A stretch of 33,439 nucleotides of DNA. It comes from Pseudomonadota bacterium (GTDB lineage Bacteria > Bdellovibrionota_C > UBA2361 > SZUA-149). This document shows positions 1 to 7,166 of this stretch, one piece after another (the stretch's first letter is position 1; each line of letters starts with the position of its first letter). The stretch spans positions 1 through 33,439 of the forward strand of contig JAKPSH010000175.1 of NCBI GenBank assembly GCA_029555385.1. Reading direction: 5' to 3'. A program made the position numbers and the translations under genes. The notes beneath the pieces were generated by a model that worked only from the letters and a program-made list of their open reading frames with translations, had not been told where the DNA came from and did not search any database.

Positions 1-1
1 G

Positions 2-154
2 GCAGAGCTTGCGGAAATTGCGCGCCAATCACCATTAACAAATGGAATTAGCCGATTTTTCTTTCATGAAGCGTTTCCAGTTGATGCGCGCCATAATGCG
101 AAAATTTTCCGCGACCGGCTTTCTGTTTGGGCGCAAACTCAAGGTGGTCCATGA
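2..154 (+). CDS. oleC: OleC C-terminus (AMP-forming beta-lactone synthetase), partial
   Basis: This is the 3' end of a gene that begins before the window. The frame starting at base 2 stays open for 50 codons and ends at a TGA at 152-154. The peptide contains [13 protein letters not shown] followed by a short tail ending VWAQTQGGP, which resembles the extreme C-terminus of the OleC/fatty-acyl-CoA-ligase-like family. OleC is an ANL-superfamily enzyme that uses ATP to turn 2-alkyl-3-hydroxyalkanoates into beta-lactones during long-chain olefin synthesis. The stop overlaps the ATG of the next gene (ATGA), so the two are translationally coupled. The assignment rests on a short fragment plus the clear OleD neighbour. 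All catalytic motifs lie outside the window. Confidence 0.72.
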   Translation, partial: AELAEIARQSPLTNGISRFFFHEAFPVDARHNAKIFRDRLSVWAQTQGGP

Positions 155-1155
155 AATATATCGTAACCGGAGGCGGGGGATTCCTTGGCCGCGCGCTTTG
201 CCTGCGCCTCGCAGCTCAAGGTCATGAAGTCTGGTCTGTTTCACGCGGACGTTATCCACAACTGGAGGAGCACGGCATCCGCGGCGTTTCGCTGGATTTA
301 GGCAAGAATGTTTCTGCTCTTGCCGAGGTGTTTCCCGGCACGGATGCCGTTTTTCACACGGCAGCCAAGATCGATATGTGGGGTCCTTATCCAGAGTTCT
401 TTCAGACAAATGTAAAGGGAACGGAAAATATTATAAGCCTTTGTCTCGCGCATAAAGTGCGGAAACTTGTTTTTACCAGCTCTCCAAGTGTTATTGCGGA
501 TGGCCGGAATCTTCGCGGGGTAAATGAAGACTATCCGTATCCGAAAAGGCATGGTGCATTTTATCCAGCTACGAAAGCAGCGGCGGAACGAGCTGTGCTT
601 GCCGCGAACTCCAATGAGTTATGGACCGTAGCACTCAGGCCGCATCTGATCTGGGGGCCGGGAGACACGAATCTTGTGCCGACAATTATTGAGCGCGCAA
701 AAGCTGGACGTCTCGTCCGCGTGGGAAACGGCAAAAACCTGACTGATGTTGTATATATTGACGACTGTGTTGCGGCCCATTTGTGTGCCCTTGATGCGTT
801 GGAAAACAATGCCGCGTGCCGCGGCAAAGCCTATTTTATCAGCCAAGGTGAGCCGGTAATGATGTGGGATTGGATTGACGATATATTGCTGCGGAACGGT
901 TTGCCGCCGGTGCGGCGCACGCTGCCGGTCTGGGCGGCAGATGTCGTTGCTTTATGCTGCGAAGGTTATGCTGCGTGCCGCGGATATAAGAAAGAACCGC
1001 TGCTTACCCGGTTTCTCGTTTCGCAGATGTCTAAAGACCACTATTTTGATATCGGCCGGGCAAAGGAAATGCTTGGATTCTGTCCGCAGTATACTGTGGC
1101 AGAAGCAATGAACGCGGCATTTGGAGTAAAGCCTGCCTCGACTTATACTGCTTGA
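151..1155 (+). CDS. oleD: OleD-like NAD(P)-dependent 2-alkyl-3-oxoalkanoate reductase
   Basis: This 334-residue extended short-chain dehydrogenase belongs to the 3-beta-hydroxysteroid dehydrogenase-like group. The Rossmann motif TGGGGFLG is at residues 6-13. The catalytic Ser is in FTSSPS (about 110-112), and Tyr138 and Lys142 lie in YPATK. The stretches [12 protein letters not shown] and [11 protein letters not shown] are typical of OleD, which reduces the 2-alkyl-3-keto acid made by OleA before OleC closes the beta-lactone. An in-frame TTG lies at 127, but I chose the ATG at 151. It directly precedes the Rossmann strand, has AAGGTGG just upstream and overlaps the oleC stop as ATGA. oleA and oleB would be expected upstream of the window. 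Confidence 0.88.
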   Translation: MKYIVTGGGGFLGRALCLRLAAQGHEVWSVSRGRYPQLEEHGIRGVSLDLGKNVSALAEVFPGTDAVFHTAAKIDMWGPYPEFFQTNVKGTENIISLCLAHKVRKLVFTSSPSVIADGRNLRGVNEDYPYPKRHGAFYPATKAAAERAVLAANSNELWTVALRPHLIWGPGDTNLVPTIIERAKAGRLVRVGNGKNLTDVVYIDDCVAAHLCALDALENNAACRGKAYFISQGEPVMMWDWIDDILLRNGLPPVRRTLPVWAADVVALCCEGYAACRGYKKEPLLTRFLVSQMSKDHYFDIGRAKEMLGFCPQYTVAEAMNAAFGVKPASTYTA

Positions 1156-1215
1156 TCAATACCGGATAGGCACTGGCTGCGGCGATATGGCAGTATGTCA
1201 GAGGAGATCCTTTTG

Positions 1216-2055
1216 ATGCTTAAGCTGATTGTTGCATTGATGTGCTTCGTTTCGGTCTTTTGTGTTGGCTTGTTTCTGGTACAGCACCGGTTGCTATATC
1301 CTAATCCGCAGCCGTACAGCCCAGCTACGTTGAGTTCAGTTGGCAGCCGGTTTGTCTTTCTCGAGTATCCCACGGCAGAAGGGCGGCAGCGCGCGTTTTA
1401 TTCTCCTTCCAAAGCCGCGAGGTTGGAAAAGCACGCCAGTATTCTGCCGGATCGCATTTGGCTTCTCTTTGCGGGTATCGGTATGCTGGCTCTTGCTTGG
1501 GACGACTTTGTTCAGCGTTTCCCAGATCCCAATACGGCTTTTGTCCTTATTGATTACCCTGGTTTCGGAGCTTCGCAAGGGAAAGCTTCGCCGGATTCGA
1601 CACACGACTCGGCGGCCGGCGCAGTATTTCAGCTTGCCAGGCATCTTCGGGTTTCTCAAGAGGCGATTTCTTCGCGTTTGAACGTCCTGGGAACGTCGTT
1701 TGGCACTGGTGCGGCGGCACTGTTTGCCGCGCATTATCCAGTCAATAAGGTCGTGTTGGTTTCGCCCTACTCCAGTCTTTTGGACGCAGCGTGCTACCGC
1801 TGGAGAAAGCCGCTGTGTTATCTCTTGCGGTACCATTACGATACTGAGGAAGAACTATCAGAGCTTATACTACGCCGCGTATCGCCAAAGATTTATATCC
1901 TTCATGGAGATAAAGATCAGACCCTTCCGGTGGAGATGGCCAGGAAGCTTGCGCAAATTTCACCGCTGCATATAAATTATCAAGAATTCCATGGGGAGGG
2001 GCACGAAATATTGTTTTCTAGAGAGAAAGAAATATTTGCGGCAATGATGGAATAA
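1216..2055 (+). CDS. Membrane-anchored alpha/beta hydrolase (BEM46/ABHD13-like)
   Basis: This 279-residue protein has an N-terminal hydrophobic segment (about residues 3-22) that probably anchors it in the inner membrane with the catalytic domain outside. The alpha/beta hydrolase fold shows a nucleophile elbow GTSFG with Ser161, an acid in HGDKDQTLP (probably Asp234) and the catalytic His263 in GEGHE. An oxyanion-type motif sits near LLFAGIG. An ATG at 1195 would add seven residues, but GAGGAG at 1201-1206 lies at good spacing from the ATG at 1216, so that start is preferred. The gene starts 60 bp after oleD and could share its transcript. It is not OleB, which uses an Asp nucleophile. The substrate is unknown; a lipid or peptide ester is possible. 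Confidence 0.8.
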   Translation: MLKLIVALMCFVSVFCVGLFLVQHRLLYPNPQPYSPATLSSVGSRFVFLEYPTAEGRQRAFYSPSKAARLEKHASILPDRIWLLFAGIGMLALAWDDFVQRFPDPNTAFVLIDYPGFGASQGKASPDSTHDSAAGAVFQLARHLRVSQEAISSRLNVLGTSFGTGAAALFAAHYPVNKVVLVSPYSSLLDAACYRWRKPLCYLLRYHYDTEEELSELILRRVSPKIYILHGDKDQTLPVEMARKLAQISPLHINYQEFHGEGHEILFSREKEIFAAMME

Positions 2056-2094
2056 GCGGGCAAATGCTTTTGATTTCAAATCGCATTTGCCCGC
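2056..2094. terminator. Hairpin between convergent hydrolase and recA genes
   Basis: A perfect 12-bp inverted repeat (GCGGGCAAATGC at 2056-2067, GCATTTGCCCGC at 2083-2094) encloses a 15-base loop that itself contains GATTT-C-AAATC. It begins right after the hydrolase stop and lies 12 bp from the recA stop, so it fits a bidirectional terminator. There is no long T-run on either side, so it may act with Rho or as an RNA-end stabiliser. Confidence 0.65.
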
Positions 2095-2106
2095 AGGTAG
2101 CTTGTC

Positions 2107-3201
2107 TTATTCCTTTCCTCCTTCGACAACGGTCAAGGTTGTTTCCGAATCGAGTGAGGCTGCTGGCAGGCCGTGGAGACCGGCGGAGTCCATAATCAGA
2201 TTCTTGATTTCTTCCAGGACTTCCGGGTTTTCTTTAAGAAATGCCCGTGCACTTTCCCGTCCTTGGCCGAGCCGTTCGCCCTTAAACGCAAACCACGCGC
2301 CAGCTTTGTCAATGATGCCATACTTGACACCGAGATCGATAATCTCGCCCGTTTGACTGATTCCTTCGTTGTAGAGGATGTCAAACTCGACTTCACGGAA
2401 GGGCGGAGCAACTTTGTTTTTTACCACTTTGACTCGAGTCCGGTTGCCAATCACTTCCTCTTTTTCTTTGAGCGATCCAATCCGGCGTATATCGAGACGT
2501 ACTGAAGAGTAGAACTTAAGTGCGTTTCCACCTGCCGTAGTTTCAGGTGATCCGAACATTACGCCAATCTTCATCCGGATTTGGTTAATAAAAACAACGC
2601 AAGTATTAGACTTGCCCACAACCGCGGTGAGCTTTCGGAGCGCCTGACTCATCAACCGTGCTTGCAGCCCCGGCAGTTGATCTCCCATATCGCCGTCCAG
2701 CTCGGCTTGCGGGGTGAGCGCGGCAACCGAGTCGATGACAACTAGATCTACTGCATTAGAGCGAACCAGAGTTTCGGTAATGTCCAGTGCTTGTTCTCCA
2801 GAATCCGGCTGGCTGATTAAGAGCTTTTCTGTGTCCACTCCGAGCTTCGCCGCATAGTTAAGATCCAGCGCGTGTTCAGCGTCGATAAAGCAGACCGTGC
2901 CGCCAAGTTTTTGTGCTTGAGCTGCCAGATGCAGCGTCAGAGTTGTTTTTCCGGAAGACTCGGGTCCGTAAACCTCGATGATACGGCCGCGCGGCACGCC
3001 GCCAACGCCTATCGCAATATCCAAACCGATGCTGCCCGAGGGGATGGTGCTGATTGGTTCGGGCTGTCTGCCCTGATCCAGCCGCATTACAGCTCCTTTG
3101 CCGTAACTTTTTTCCAGGGCCGACAACGCGGCGCTAAGCGCACGGTCACGTTCTGAATTGGTTTCGCTGCTGCTATCCATTTCACGAGTATTCTTCTTCA
3201 T
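2107..3201 (-). CDS. recA: Recombinase RecA
   Basis: RecA is the 364-residue strand-exchange ATPase of homologous recombination and the co-protease that triggers LexA self-cleavage. The Walker A motif GPESSGKT is at about residues 79-86 and the Walker B strand reads [10 protein letters not shown]. The L2-region string [17 protein letters not shown] and the C-terminal domain are complete, so length and motifs are normal. The N-terminus carries about 20 extra polar residues before the conserved [16 protein letters not shown] helix. The ATG at 3201 is preceded by AGGG. A promoter of its own is visible upstream, 106 bp after the lexA stop, so recA may be transcribed both alone and with lexA. Confidence 0.98.
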   Translation of the reverse strand: MKKNTREMDSSSETNSERDRALSAALSALEKSYGKGAVMRLDQGRQPEPISTIPSGSIGLDIAIGVGGVPRGRIIEVYGPESSGKTTLTLHLAAQAQKLGGTVCFIDAEHALDLNYAAKLGVDTEKLLISQPDSGEQALDITETLVRSNAVDLVVIDSVAALTPQAELDGDMGDQLPGLQARLMSQALRKLTAVVGKSNTCVVFINQIRMKIGVMFGSPETTAGGNALKFYSSVRLDIRRIGSLKEKEEVIGNRTRVKVVKNKVAPPFREVEFDILYNEGISQTGEIIDLGVKYGIIDKAGAWFAFKGERLGQGRESARAFLKENPEVLEEIKNLIMDSAGLHGLPAASLDSETTLTVVEGGKE

Positions 3202-3222
3202 ACAACACCCTTTTATTGTTCA

Positions 3223-3251
3223 ATTATCGTTTGATTAAGTTTCCAATCCAA
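3223..3251 (-). promoter_or_regulatory. Predicted sigma70-type promoter of recA
   Basis: On the minus strand, TTGGAT (3246-3251) and GATAAT (3223-3228) are separated by 17 bp in the lexA-recA gap. The -10 box is about 21 bp upstream of the recA ATG. I see no copy of a known LexA box (GAAC-N4-GTTC, CTGT-N8-ACAG or GTTC-N7-GTTC) overlapping it. Confidence 0.5.
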
Positions 3252-3307
3252 AACGCTTGACCACCACAGCTCTCAGCGGACATTCCGTGTGCTGCCAAAC
3301 GATCCTC

Positions 3308-4003
3308 TTATATCTGCATTTCCCGGACCAACCCTATCACACGGCCTTGAATTTGGACACGCTCCACTGTGATCGGCTGGTGTGCGGGATTATGAGGAAT
3401 AAGCATTACCTTTCCTCCCTTTAGGCGCCGAAAGGTTTTTACTGTCGCTGTATTGTCTTCTAGGAGAGCGACGACTATCTGCCCGTTATCCGCAGAATCC
3501 TGTTTCGCGACAATAATAATGTCGCCATCAAGAATGTGTGCATCAATCATTGAATCCCCCGTGACCTGGAGGCAGAAAATTTCTTTGCTGCGGATAAGAA
3601 ACTGAGGGGGAATATCAACTGTTACCGTCGTGTCCTCGATCGCTTCAATGGGAGAGCCTGCTGCAATCAGTCCCAAAAGAGGCACGGCGCATGGTCCGGC
3701 GTTTGATTGCAGTTCTTCGAGATCCGCAAGCTCAATCGATCCGTCATCGCCCCGCTTGATAAAGCCCTTGTCCTCGAGACGGCTCAAGTGAAAATGAGCG
3801 GTTGATGGCGAGCGAACGCCGATAAAATTCGCGATATCTTTCAGCGTCGGGCCGTATCCTCGCTCAGCGATAAATGTACGCAGGTATTCCAATGTTTGCC
3901 GTTGTACTGGAGCCAACGTGTGACTCTTGAATGAGAAATCCTCGGTGTCCACGCTGGGGCCTGCTTTCTTTTTCTGCCGTTGCTGCATTGCTTTGTTGAC
4001 CAT
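3308..4003 (-). CDS. lexA: LexA SOS repressor
   Basis: LexA represses DNA-damage genes and cuts itself when RecA filaments form. An N-terminal winged helix-turn-helix (TLEYLRTFIAERGYGPTLKD through IANFIGVRSPSTAHFHLSRL) is followed by an S24 peptidase domain. The scissile Ala-Gly in GLIAAGS is at about 115-116, the nucleophile Ser in GDSM at 151 and the general-base Lys in ATVKTF at 189. I placed the start at the ATG at 4003 (231 residues) because GGGAGAG lies 9 bases upstream. An upstream ATG at 4060 would add 19 residues but has no ribosome site and sits too near the predicted -10 box. Even so, there are about 30 basic or polar residues before the usual LexA start, a mild N-terminal extension. 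recA lies directly downstream on the same strand. Confidence 0.95.
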   Translation of the reverse strand: MVNKAMQQRQKKKAGPSVDTEDFSFKSHTLAPVQRQTLEYLRTFIAERGYGPTLKDIANFIGVRSPSTAHFHLSRLEDKGFIKRGDDGSIELADLEELQSNAGPCAVPLLGLIAAGSPIEAIEDTTVTVDIPPQFLIRSKEIFCLQVTGDSMIDAHILDGDIIIVAKQDSADNGQIVVALLEDNTATVKTFRRLKGGKVMLIPHNPAHQPITVERVQIQGRVIGLVREMQI

Positions 4004-4072
4004 GGTCTTAAACTCTCCCGGTGCTATTTTCTGCGCTGAGCACCCAGGCGGCTCAGACATGTTGGTTTTGCT

Positions 4073-4100
4073 AATATAGCATATGAAAATTTTATGGAAA
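4073..4100 (-). promoter_or_regulatory. Candidate lexA promoter
   Basis: On the minus strand, TATATT (4073-4078) and TTTCCA (4095-4100) are 16 bp apart. The -10 box is good and the -35 box weak. Transcription would begin near 4065, giving a leader of about 60 bases for the ATG at 4003 and almost none for the ATG at 4060. This supports the shorter LexA start. Confidence 0.35.
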
Positions 4101-4180
4101 GAGGCTGTTTTGGGGAACTATTCCTTTCTCGAAAATTCGCTCTAAAGTGGTAACCGAATGTCTTTCGTCGTGATTTGCCC

Positions 4181-4243
4181 TTGACAGACAGCCAGTTACC
4201 GTATACAACTTTAAGACGCTTAAACAGAAAGCGGCTTAAAGTT
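4181..4243 (+). promoter_or_regulatory. Promoter with overlapping inverted repeat upstream of small unknown gene
   Basis: A consensus TTGACA lies at 4181-4186, with TATACA at 4202-4207 (15 bp spacing) or TACAAC at 4204-4209 (17 bp). Overlapping the -10 end is a perfect 9-bp inverted repeat, AACTTTAAG (4207-4215) and CTTAAAGTT (4235-4243). Inside it a second short arm pair CGCT/AGCG (4217-4220, 4230-4233) extends the stem. It could be a repressor operator or a leader hairpin. The rest of the 360-base lexA-to-4364 gap shows no gene that I can support. Confidence 0.45.
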
Positions 4244-4363
4244 CAAAAGAATCAACCCAGGTAATTCCGTTGCTTGGACCGTAGGCGGTATTGGCGGGCG
4301 GCGGCGGAATGGCTGTTGTTAAACGTCTGATTTTCATCATTCACCATTACGAAGAGGGGTAAA

Positions 4364-4699
4364 GTGGCTTTGAATATGTCAGTTGCCAGAGTACGAGTCG
4401 GTGGGGTTGAAGAAGAGGATGGATATGCTCTTCCAAGGGGAGTGAAGCCTGAGCGGAATTTACTGGCGGCCGTTCTGGCGCGGGCCATTTGCGATGCGTT
4501 TGGTTCCGCGCAGTGTGACCGGCATGTTGTGCGCAGTGCCCGTCAATGGCTTTTTGGAAAGATGACCCCCACGCGTGCGTTTAGCTTTGCTTGGGTCGCT
4601 CAGCATCTTGACTTGGATCCTGTTGCCCTGCAGCAAACCTTGCGCAGCTATGAGACAAATCCGGTAACACTGCAAGAACGTTTAAGTTTATTGCGTTAA
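4364..4699 (+). CDS. Small conserved-looking protein of unknown function
   Basis: This 111-residue protein is not recognised with confidence. It begins at a GTG with AGGGG four bases upstream; a TTG at 4370 or ATG at 4376 are alternatives. After an acidic and basic N-terminus (about 30 residues) comes a helical block, LLAAVLARAICDAF. It is followed by RSARQWLFG, then FSFAWVAQHLDLDPVALQQTLR. The pattern of a Trp/Phe-rich segment followed by 'L-x-LDP-x-x-L' resembles short uncharacterised proteins that look like a helix-turn-helix or TPR-like helical pair. There is no signal peptide or membrane segment. It stands alone, with its own promoter and inverted repeat upstream. Confidence 0.65.
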   Translation: MALNMSVARVRVGGVEEEDGYALPRGVKPERNLLAAVLARAICDAFGSAQCDRHVVRSARQWLFGKMTPTRAFSFAWVAQHLDLDPVALQQTLRSYETNPVTLQERLSLLR

Positions 4700-4803
4700 A
4701 GCAGAGCTGGCGCCGTCTCGCGGGTTATAAGCTTCGGTTTGCAAAGAGCTGAGGGCTTTCAGTCGACTCGAGCTAAATGTTTGTGACGCCCGAGCATTCT
4801 AAT

Positions 4804-4821
4804 CTGGCATTATTTTGCCAG
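4804..4821 (+). terminator. Possible weak terminator hairpin
   Basis: CTGGCA (4804-4809) pairs with TGCCAG (4816-4821) around a six-base loop. It is followed shortly by GGAATGG and a run of T. It lies about 100 bp after the small unknown gene and ahead of the next promoter, so termination is plausible, but the stem is short. Confidence 0.3.
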
Positions 4822-4848
4822 GGAATGGTTTTTCGTTGGGCGAATTTC

Positions 4849-4877
4849 TTGCAAATCGCTACTAATATCTGTATCTA
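4849..4877 (+). promoter_or_regulatory. Candidate promoter of the RRM-bS18 gene
   Basis: TTGCAA (4849-4854) and TATCTA (4872-4877) are separated by 17 bp. Transcription would start near 4884, leaving a leader of about 85 bases before the ATG at 4969. Confidence 0.4.
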
Positions 4878-4904
4878 TACCGGGTCTTTTTTAACCACTT
4901 TTTC

Positions 4905-4942
4905 GGACAGATTGGAGGGGTTGTCTTTTGTTCCTTCTGTCC
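4905..4942 (+). promoter_or_regulatory. Leader hairpin of the RRM-bS18 gene
   Basis: GGACAGA (4905-4911) and TCTGTCC (4936-4942) form a perfect 7-bp stem around a 24-base loop. The loop contains GGAGGGG and a pyrimidine-rich stretch. It lies in the predicted leader just before a T-rich segment and the real ribosome site GGAG (4961-4964). An autoregulatory role is possible, because ribosomal-protein genes, including S6:S18, often bind their own leaders, but no known S6:S18 motif is recognised here. Confidence 0.35.
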
Positions 4943-4968
4943 AAGTTTAGTTTAGTTTTTGGAGTCTT

Positions 4969-5538
4969 ATGACGAAAGTCTTTGTCGGCAATTTCAGCTT
5001 CGCGGTGGATGAAGAACAGCTCAAGTCTTATTTTACTAAAGTGGGAACGGTTGTCTCAGCGAGAGTAATGAAAGAGGGGCAGGGCGGGCGTTCGCGTGGT
5101 TTCGGTTTTGTCGAATTTTCGGCGGCCGAGGAGGCAGAAAGGGCAATCAAAGAACTTGATGGTTCCGTTTGGGAGGGCCGTGTCATTAAGGTGAGTGAGG
5201 ACCGCAGCGCGCGCCGCCACGAGCATGAGCCGTATCACGAGAGCGGCGAGCGTCCCGATGAAGAACGGCAGCAGCGGCAGTCTTCGCCCATGGGTTATTT
5301 CCGGGCGCAACCCTTGGATCTTGGTGTCCGGCGCCGTAAGAAGTTAGATCCTTTCCTCGAAGATACGTCGCTGAGCATTGATTACAAGGATGCCAAGCTG
5401 CTTAGCCGTTTCATGAGCGAGCGGGGTCGTATTTTGCCGCGGCGTATGACAGGACTTACCGCAGCAAATCAACGCCGCATTGCCCGCGCCATTAAGCGCG
5501 CGCAGAATATCGGGCTTCTTGCGGCGGTGCGCAAGTAA
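4969..5538 (+). CDS. rpsR: Fusion of an RRM RNA-binding domain to ribosomal protein bS18
   Basis: This is a 189-residue two-domain protein. Residues 1-80 form an RRM: RNP2 is VFVGNFS (about 4-10) and RNP1 is RGFGFVEF (43-50), both complete. A charged linker rich in Arg, Glu and His (about 80-115) follows. Residues about 120-189 match bS18, with RRRKK, then IDYKDAKLLSRFMSERGRI, then LPRRMTGLTAANQRRIARA and a LARAIKRA-like helix ending near the C-terminus. bS18 sits on the 30S platform with bS6 and helps form the mRNA exit side. The Cys found in zinc-binding S18 proteins after RRRK is replaced, so this is a Cys-less form. The gene is not beside rpsF, ssb or rplI. It may be the only S18 or a second copy. 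GGAG precedes the ATG. Confidence 0.9.
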   Translation: MTKVFVGNFSFAVDEEQLKSYFTKVGTVVSARVMKEGQGGRSRGFGFVEFSAAEEAERAIKELDGSVWEGRVIKVSEDRSARRHEHEPYHESGERPDEERQQRQSSPMGYFRAQPLDLGVRRRKKLDPFLEDTSLSIDYKDAKLLSRFMSERGRILPRRMTGLTAANQRRIARAIKRAQNIGLLAAVRK

Positions 5539-5539
5539 A

Positions 5540-6235
5540 CTATTCTTCTTTTTTTTTCGGCTCCCAGACAGGATCCCCGGGGATTTGGAAGAGTTGCTCG
5601 TGCGCCTTGGTTACTTCCTCAAGTTGTGCTGCGTCGGATAGCTGCTCCATTACGCGTTTTATGCGCATACCGCTTTCTTCGATTAAACGGATTGCTTGAG
5701 CTTGTTCGGCTTCCAGCCGTCCTTCAGCCCGCAAGAGGAAAGCCCCGCCGAGTACCGCGCCAAGGGGATTGTTGATCTCGTGCCGCAGAGTCCGTATCAA
5801 GGTGCGTATGGTCTCCATGCGCGACTGCTGAATTCGTGTTTTAATTAATTCAGCTTCCAAGCTCTTGCGTTCAATTAAGGCGGAAAGCAGCGGCAAAAAA
5901 AGCGGTTCTGATATCTGCTGCTTTGCCAGGAAGTGCCCGGCGCCGGCTTTGAGGGAGTTGGCGGGCAAGTCGGGAGAATTATCGGCGCTTACCGCCAGCA
6001 CCGCCGATTCCTCAAGGCGGGAATGGGATATAAGCGTATGTCCGATTCCGTCCGGCAAGTGCTGATCGAGCACGACGAGCGCAAAATTACCGCTGGATGA
6101 GTCAAGCAGCTTCCGCGCTTCCTCCAAGGTTTCGGCAGCACTGATCTCAAGATCGGTGCGCCAGTGCTTGAGACGCAGCTCGAGCAAACGCCGGAAATGC
6201 TTGTCATCTTCAACTATTAATACGCGAAGCGGCAT
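5540..6235 (-). CDS. Receiver domain fused to a histidine-kinase dimerisation domain, no ATPase domain
   Basis: This 231-residue cytoplasmic signalling protein has an N-terminal response-regulator receiver. The acidic pair is at 9-11, the phospho-acceptor Asp57 lies in VVLDQHLPDG, and Lys105 is in FLAKQQ. A coiled helix (about 120-145) leads to an H-box LRHEINNPLGAVL with His152 and a second DHp helix. Only about 45 residues remain after that, so the HATPase domain with its N and G boxes is missing. The stop lies right after the convergent RRM-bS18 stop, so this is the natural end and not a window truncation. It could pass phosphate between Asp57 and His152, or work as a dimerising adaptor. 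It lies 61 bp after the DsbA-like gene and may end the same operon. Confidence 0.85.
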   Translation of the reverse strand: MPLRVLIVEDDKHFRRLLELRLKHWRTDLEISAAETLEEARKLLDSSSGNFALVVLDQHLPDGIGHTLISHSRLEESAVLAVSADNSPDLPANSLKAGAGHFLAKQQISEPLFLPLLSALIERKSLEAELIKTRIQQSRMETIRTLIRTLRHEINNPLGAVLGGAFLLRAEGRLEAEQAQAIRLIEESGMRIKRVMEQLSDAAQLEEVTKAHEQLFQIPGDPVWEPKKKEE

Positions 6236-6296
6236 GAGACAATTTCCAGTTATTCCTGTGGCAGACTAACATAGGCGAAGCGTAAAAATCATCCCG

Positions 6297-7166
6297 CTAT
6301 TTTGTCGCCGGCTCAATCGCGAGCAGTTTCTCGATTTCAGCCTTCAGCACAGGGTAAGGTTGCGCACCACGGATAAAAACGCCGCGCAATTCGCCGTCCG
6401 GTCCTTCTCGTCCCGCAAAAAACCCCGGTGCTCCTTTTGCTCCGATACTTTTGCCTTCGGCGGCGTCCCGTTCGATTTCCCTTTCATATTTCGTGCTTTG
6501 CAGGCATTTCGCAAGCTTTTCTTGATTTGCTTGGGCAAGTTTAGCCGCGATCGCTTCAACATGTCCCGCTTCCAGTTCCAGCCGGTTTTCTGAAAGCAGC
6601 GAGAACATCGGCCAGTATAGTCCCTGCTCGCCGGCGCAATGCGCTAGTTGGGCCGCTCGTTTTGCATGCAGATGAGAGCCGACAGGGAAATCGCGGTAGA
6701 TGAATTTGAGTTTTCCGTGATCAATAAAATCGGTCTTCAAAAGCGGAAAAGATTCTAAGAAAAACTTTTGACAAGGACGGCACTGGAAATCGCTGAACGC
6801 CATAAGCACGACGGCAGCGTCCTTTGGCCCCAAGAAAGGATCGTCCTTGTGGCTTCCGTCCGGAGTAAAGGCTGCTGGCTTGATTGGTGATTCGGCGGCT
6901 GTTGTATCCTTTTGCTGCCTGGCTTTTAGGGCGGAAATCTCGTTTTGCATGTTCAGGACTTCGTAATGAAGCTGCTTCAATGCCAAAACCTCTTCACGAA
7001 GTTTGCCTATTTCCTCTCTCATTGTGCTGCCGGAGTCGTCACGGCAGGCGGCAACGGTTGCGGCGATGCTCAGAAGAAGAGCGATACTTGCTTTGGAAAA
7101 TGGCGCCAGACGCTCCGCGCAAATGCGCTGAGCGAGATTGTAAAACACCGGGCGTTGCTTAGCCAT
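6297..7166 (-). CDS. DsbA-like thioredoxin-fold lipoprotein
   Basis: This 289-residue protein is predicted to be exported as a lipoprotein. After a long basic N-region (about 26 residues) comes a hydrophobic stretch ending TVAAC, with Cys41 as the lipobox cysteine followed by RDDSG. A predicted coiled coil (about 49-85) and a linker precede a Thioredoxin_4/DsbA-type domain with the redox motif CRPC (Cys129, Cys132). Next come the FIYRDFPVGSHLHA helix region and a GAPGFF segment in the cis-Pro position. DsbA-family proteins make or shuffle disulfides in the periplasm. No partner DsbB is nearby. The ATG overlaps the comF stop by 8 bases, indicating coupling. The long N-region leaves the exact start uncertain. 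Confidence 0.85.
   Translation of the reverse strand: MAKQRPVFYNLAQRICAERLAPFSKASIALLLSIAATVAACRDDSGSTMREEIGKLREEVLALKQLHYEVLNMQNEISALKARQQKDTTAAESPIKPAAFTPDGSHKDDPFLGPKDAAVVLMAFSDFQCRPCQKFFLESFPLLKTDFIDHGKLKFIYRDFPVGSHLHAKRAAQLAHCAGEQGLYWPMFSLLSENRLELEAGHVEAIAAKLAQANQEKLAKCLQSTKYEREIERDAAEGKSIGAKGAPGFFAGREGPDGELRGVFIRGAQPYPVLKAEIEKLLAIEPATK

Noticed and set aside
1336..1836. 166-codon minus-strand frame opposite the hydrolase
   Set aside because: It is basic, has no motifs and covers the hydrolase nucleophile region on the other strand.
1216..2055. Considered as OleB because it follows oleD
   Set aside because: The nucleophile is Ser in GTSFG and there is an N-terminal membrane anchor; OleB is haloalkane-dehalogenase-like with an Asp nucleophile and normally precedes oleC.
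4252..4488. Minus-strand 78-codon frame divergent from the small unknown gene
   Set aside because: It overlaps the coding start and promoter of 4364-4699 and has a low-complexity Arg/Ser/Thr composition.
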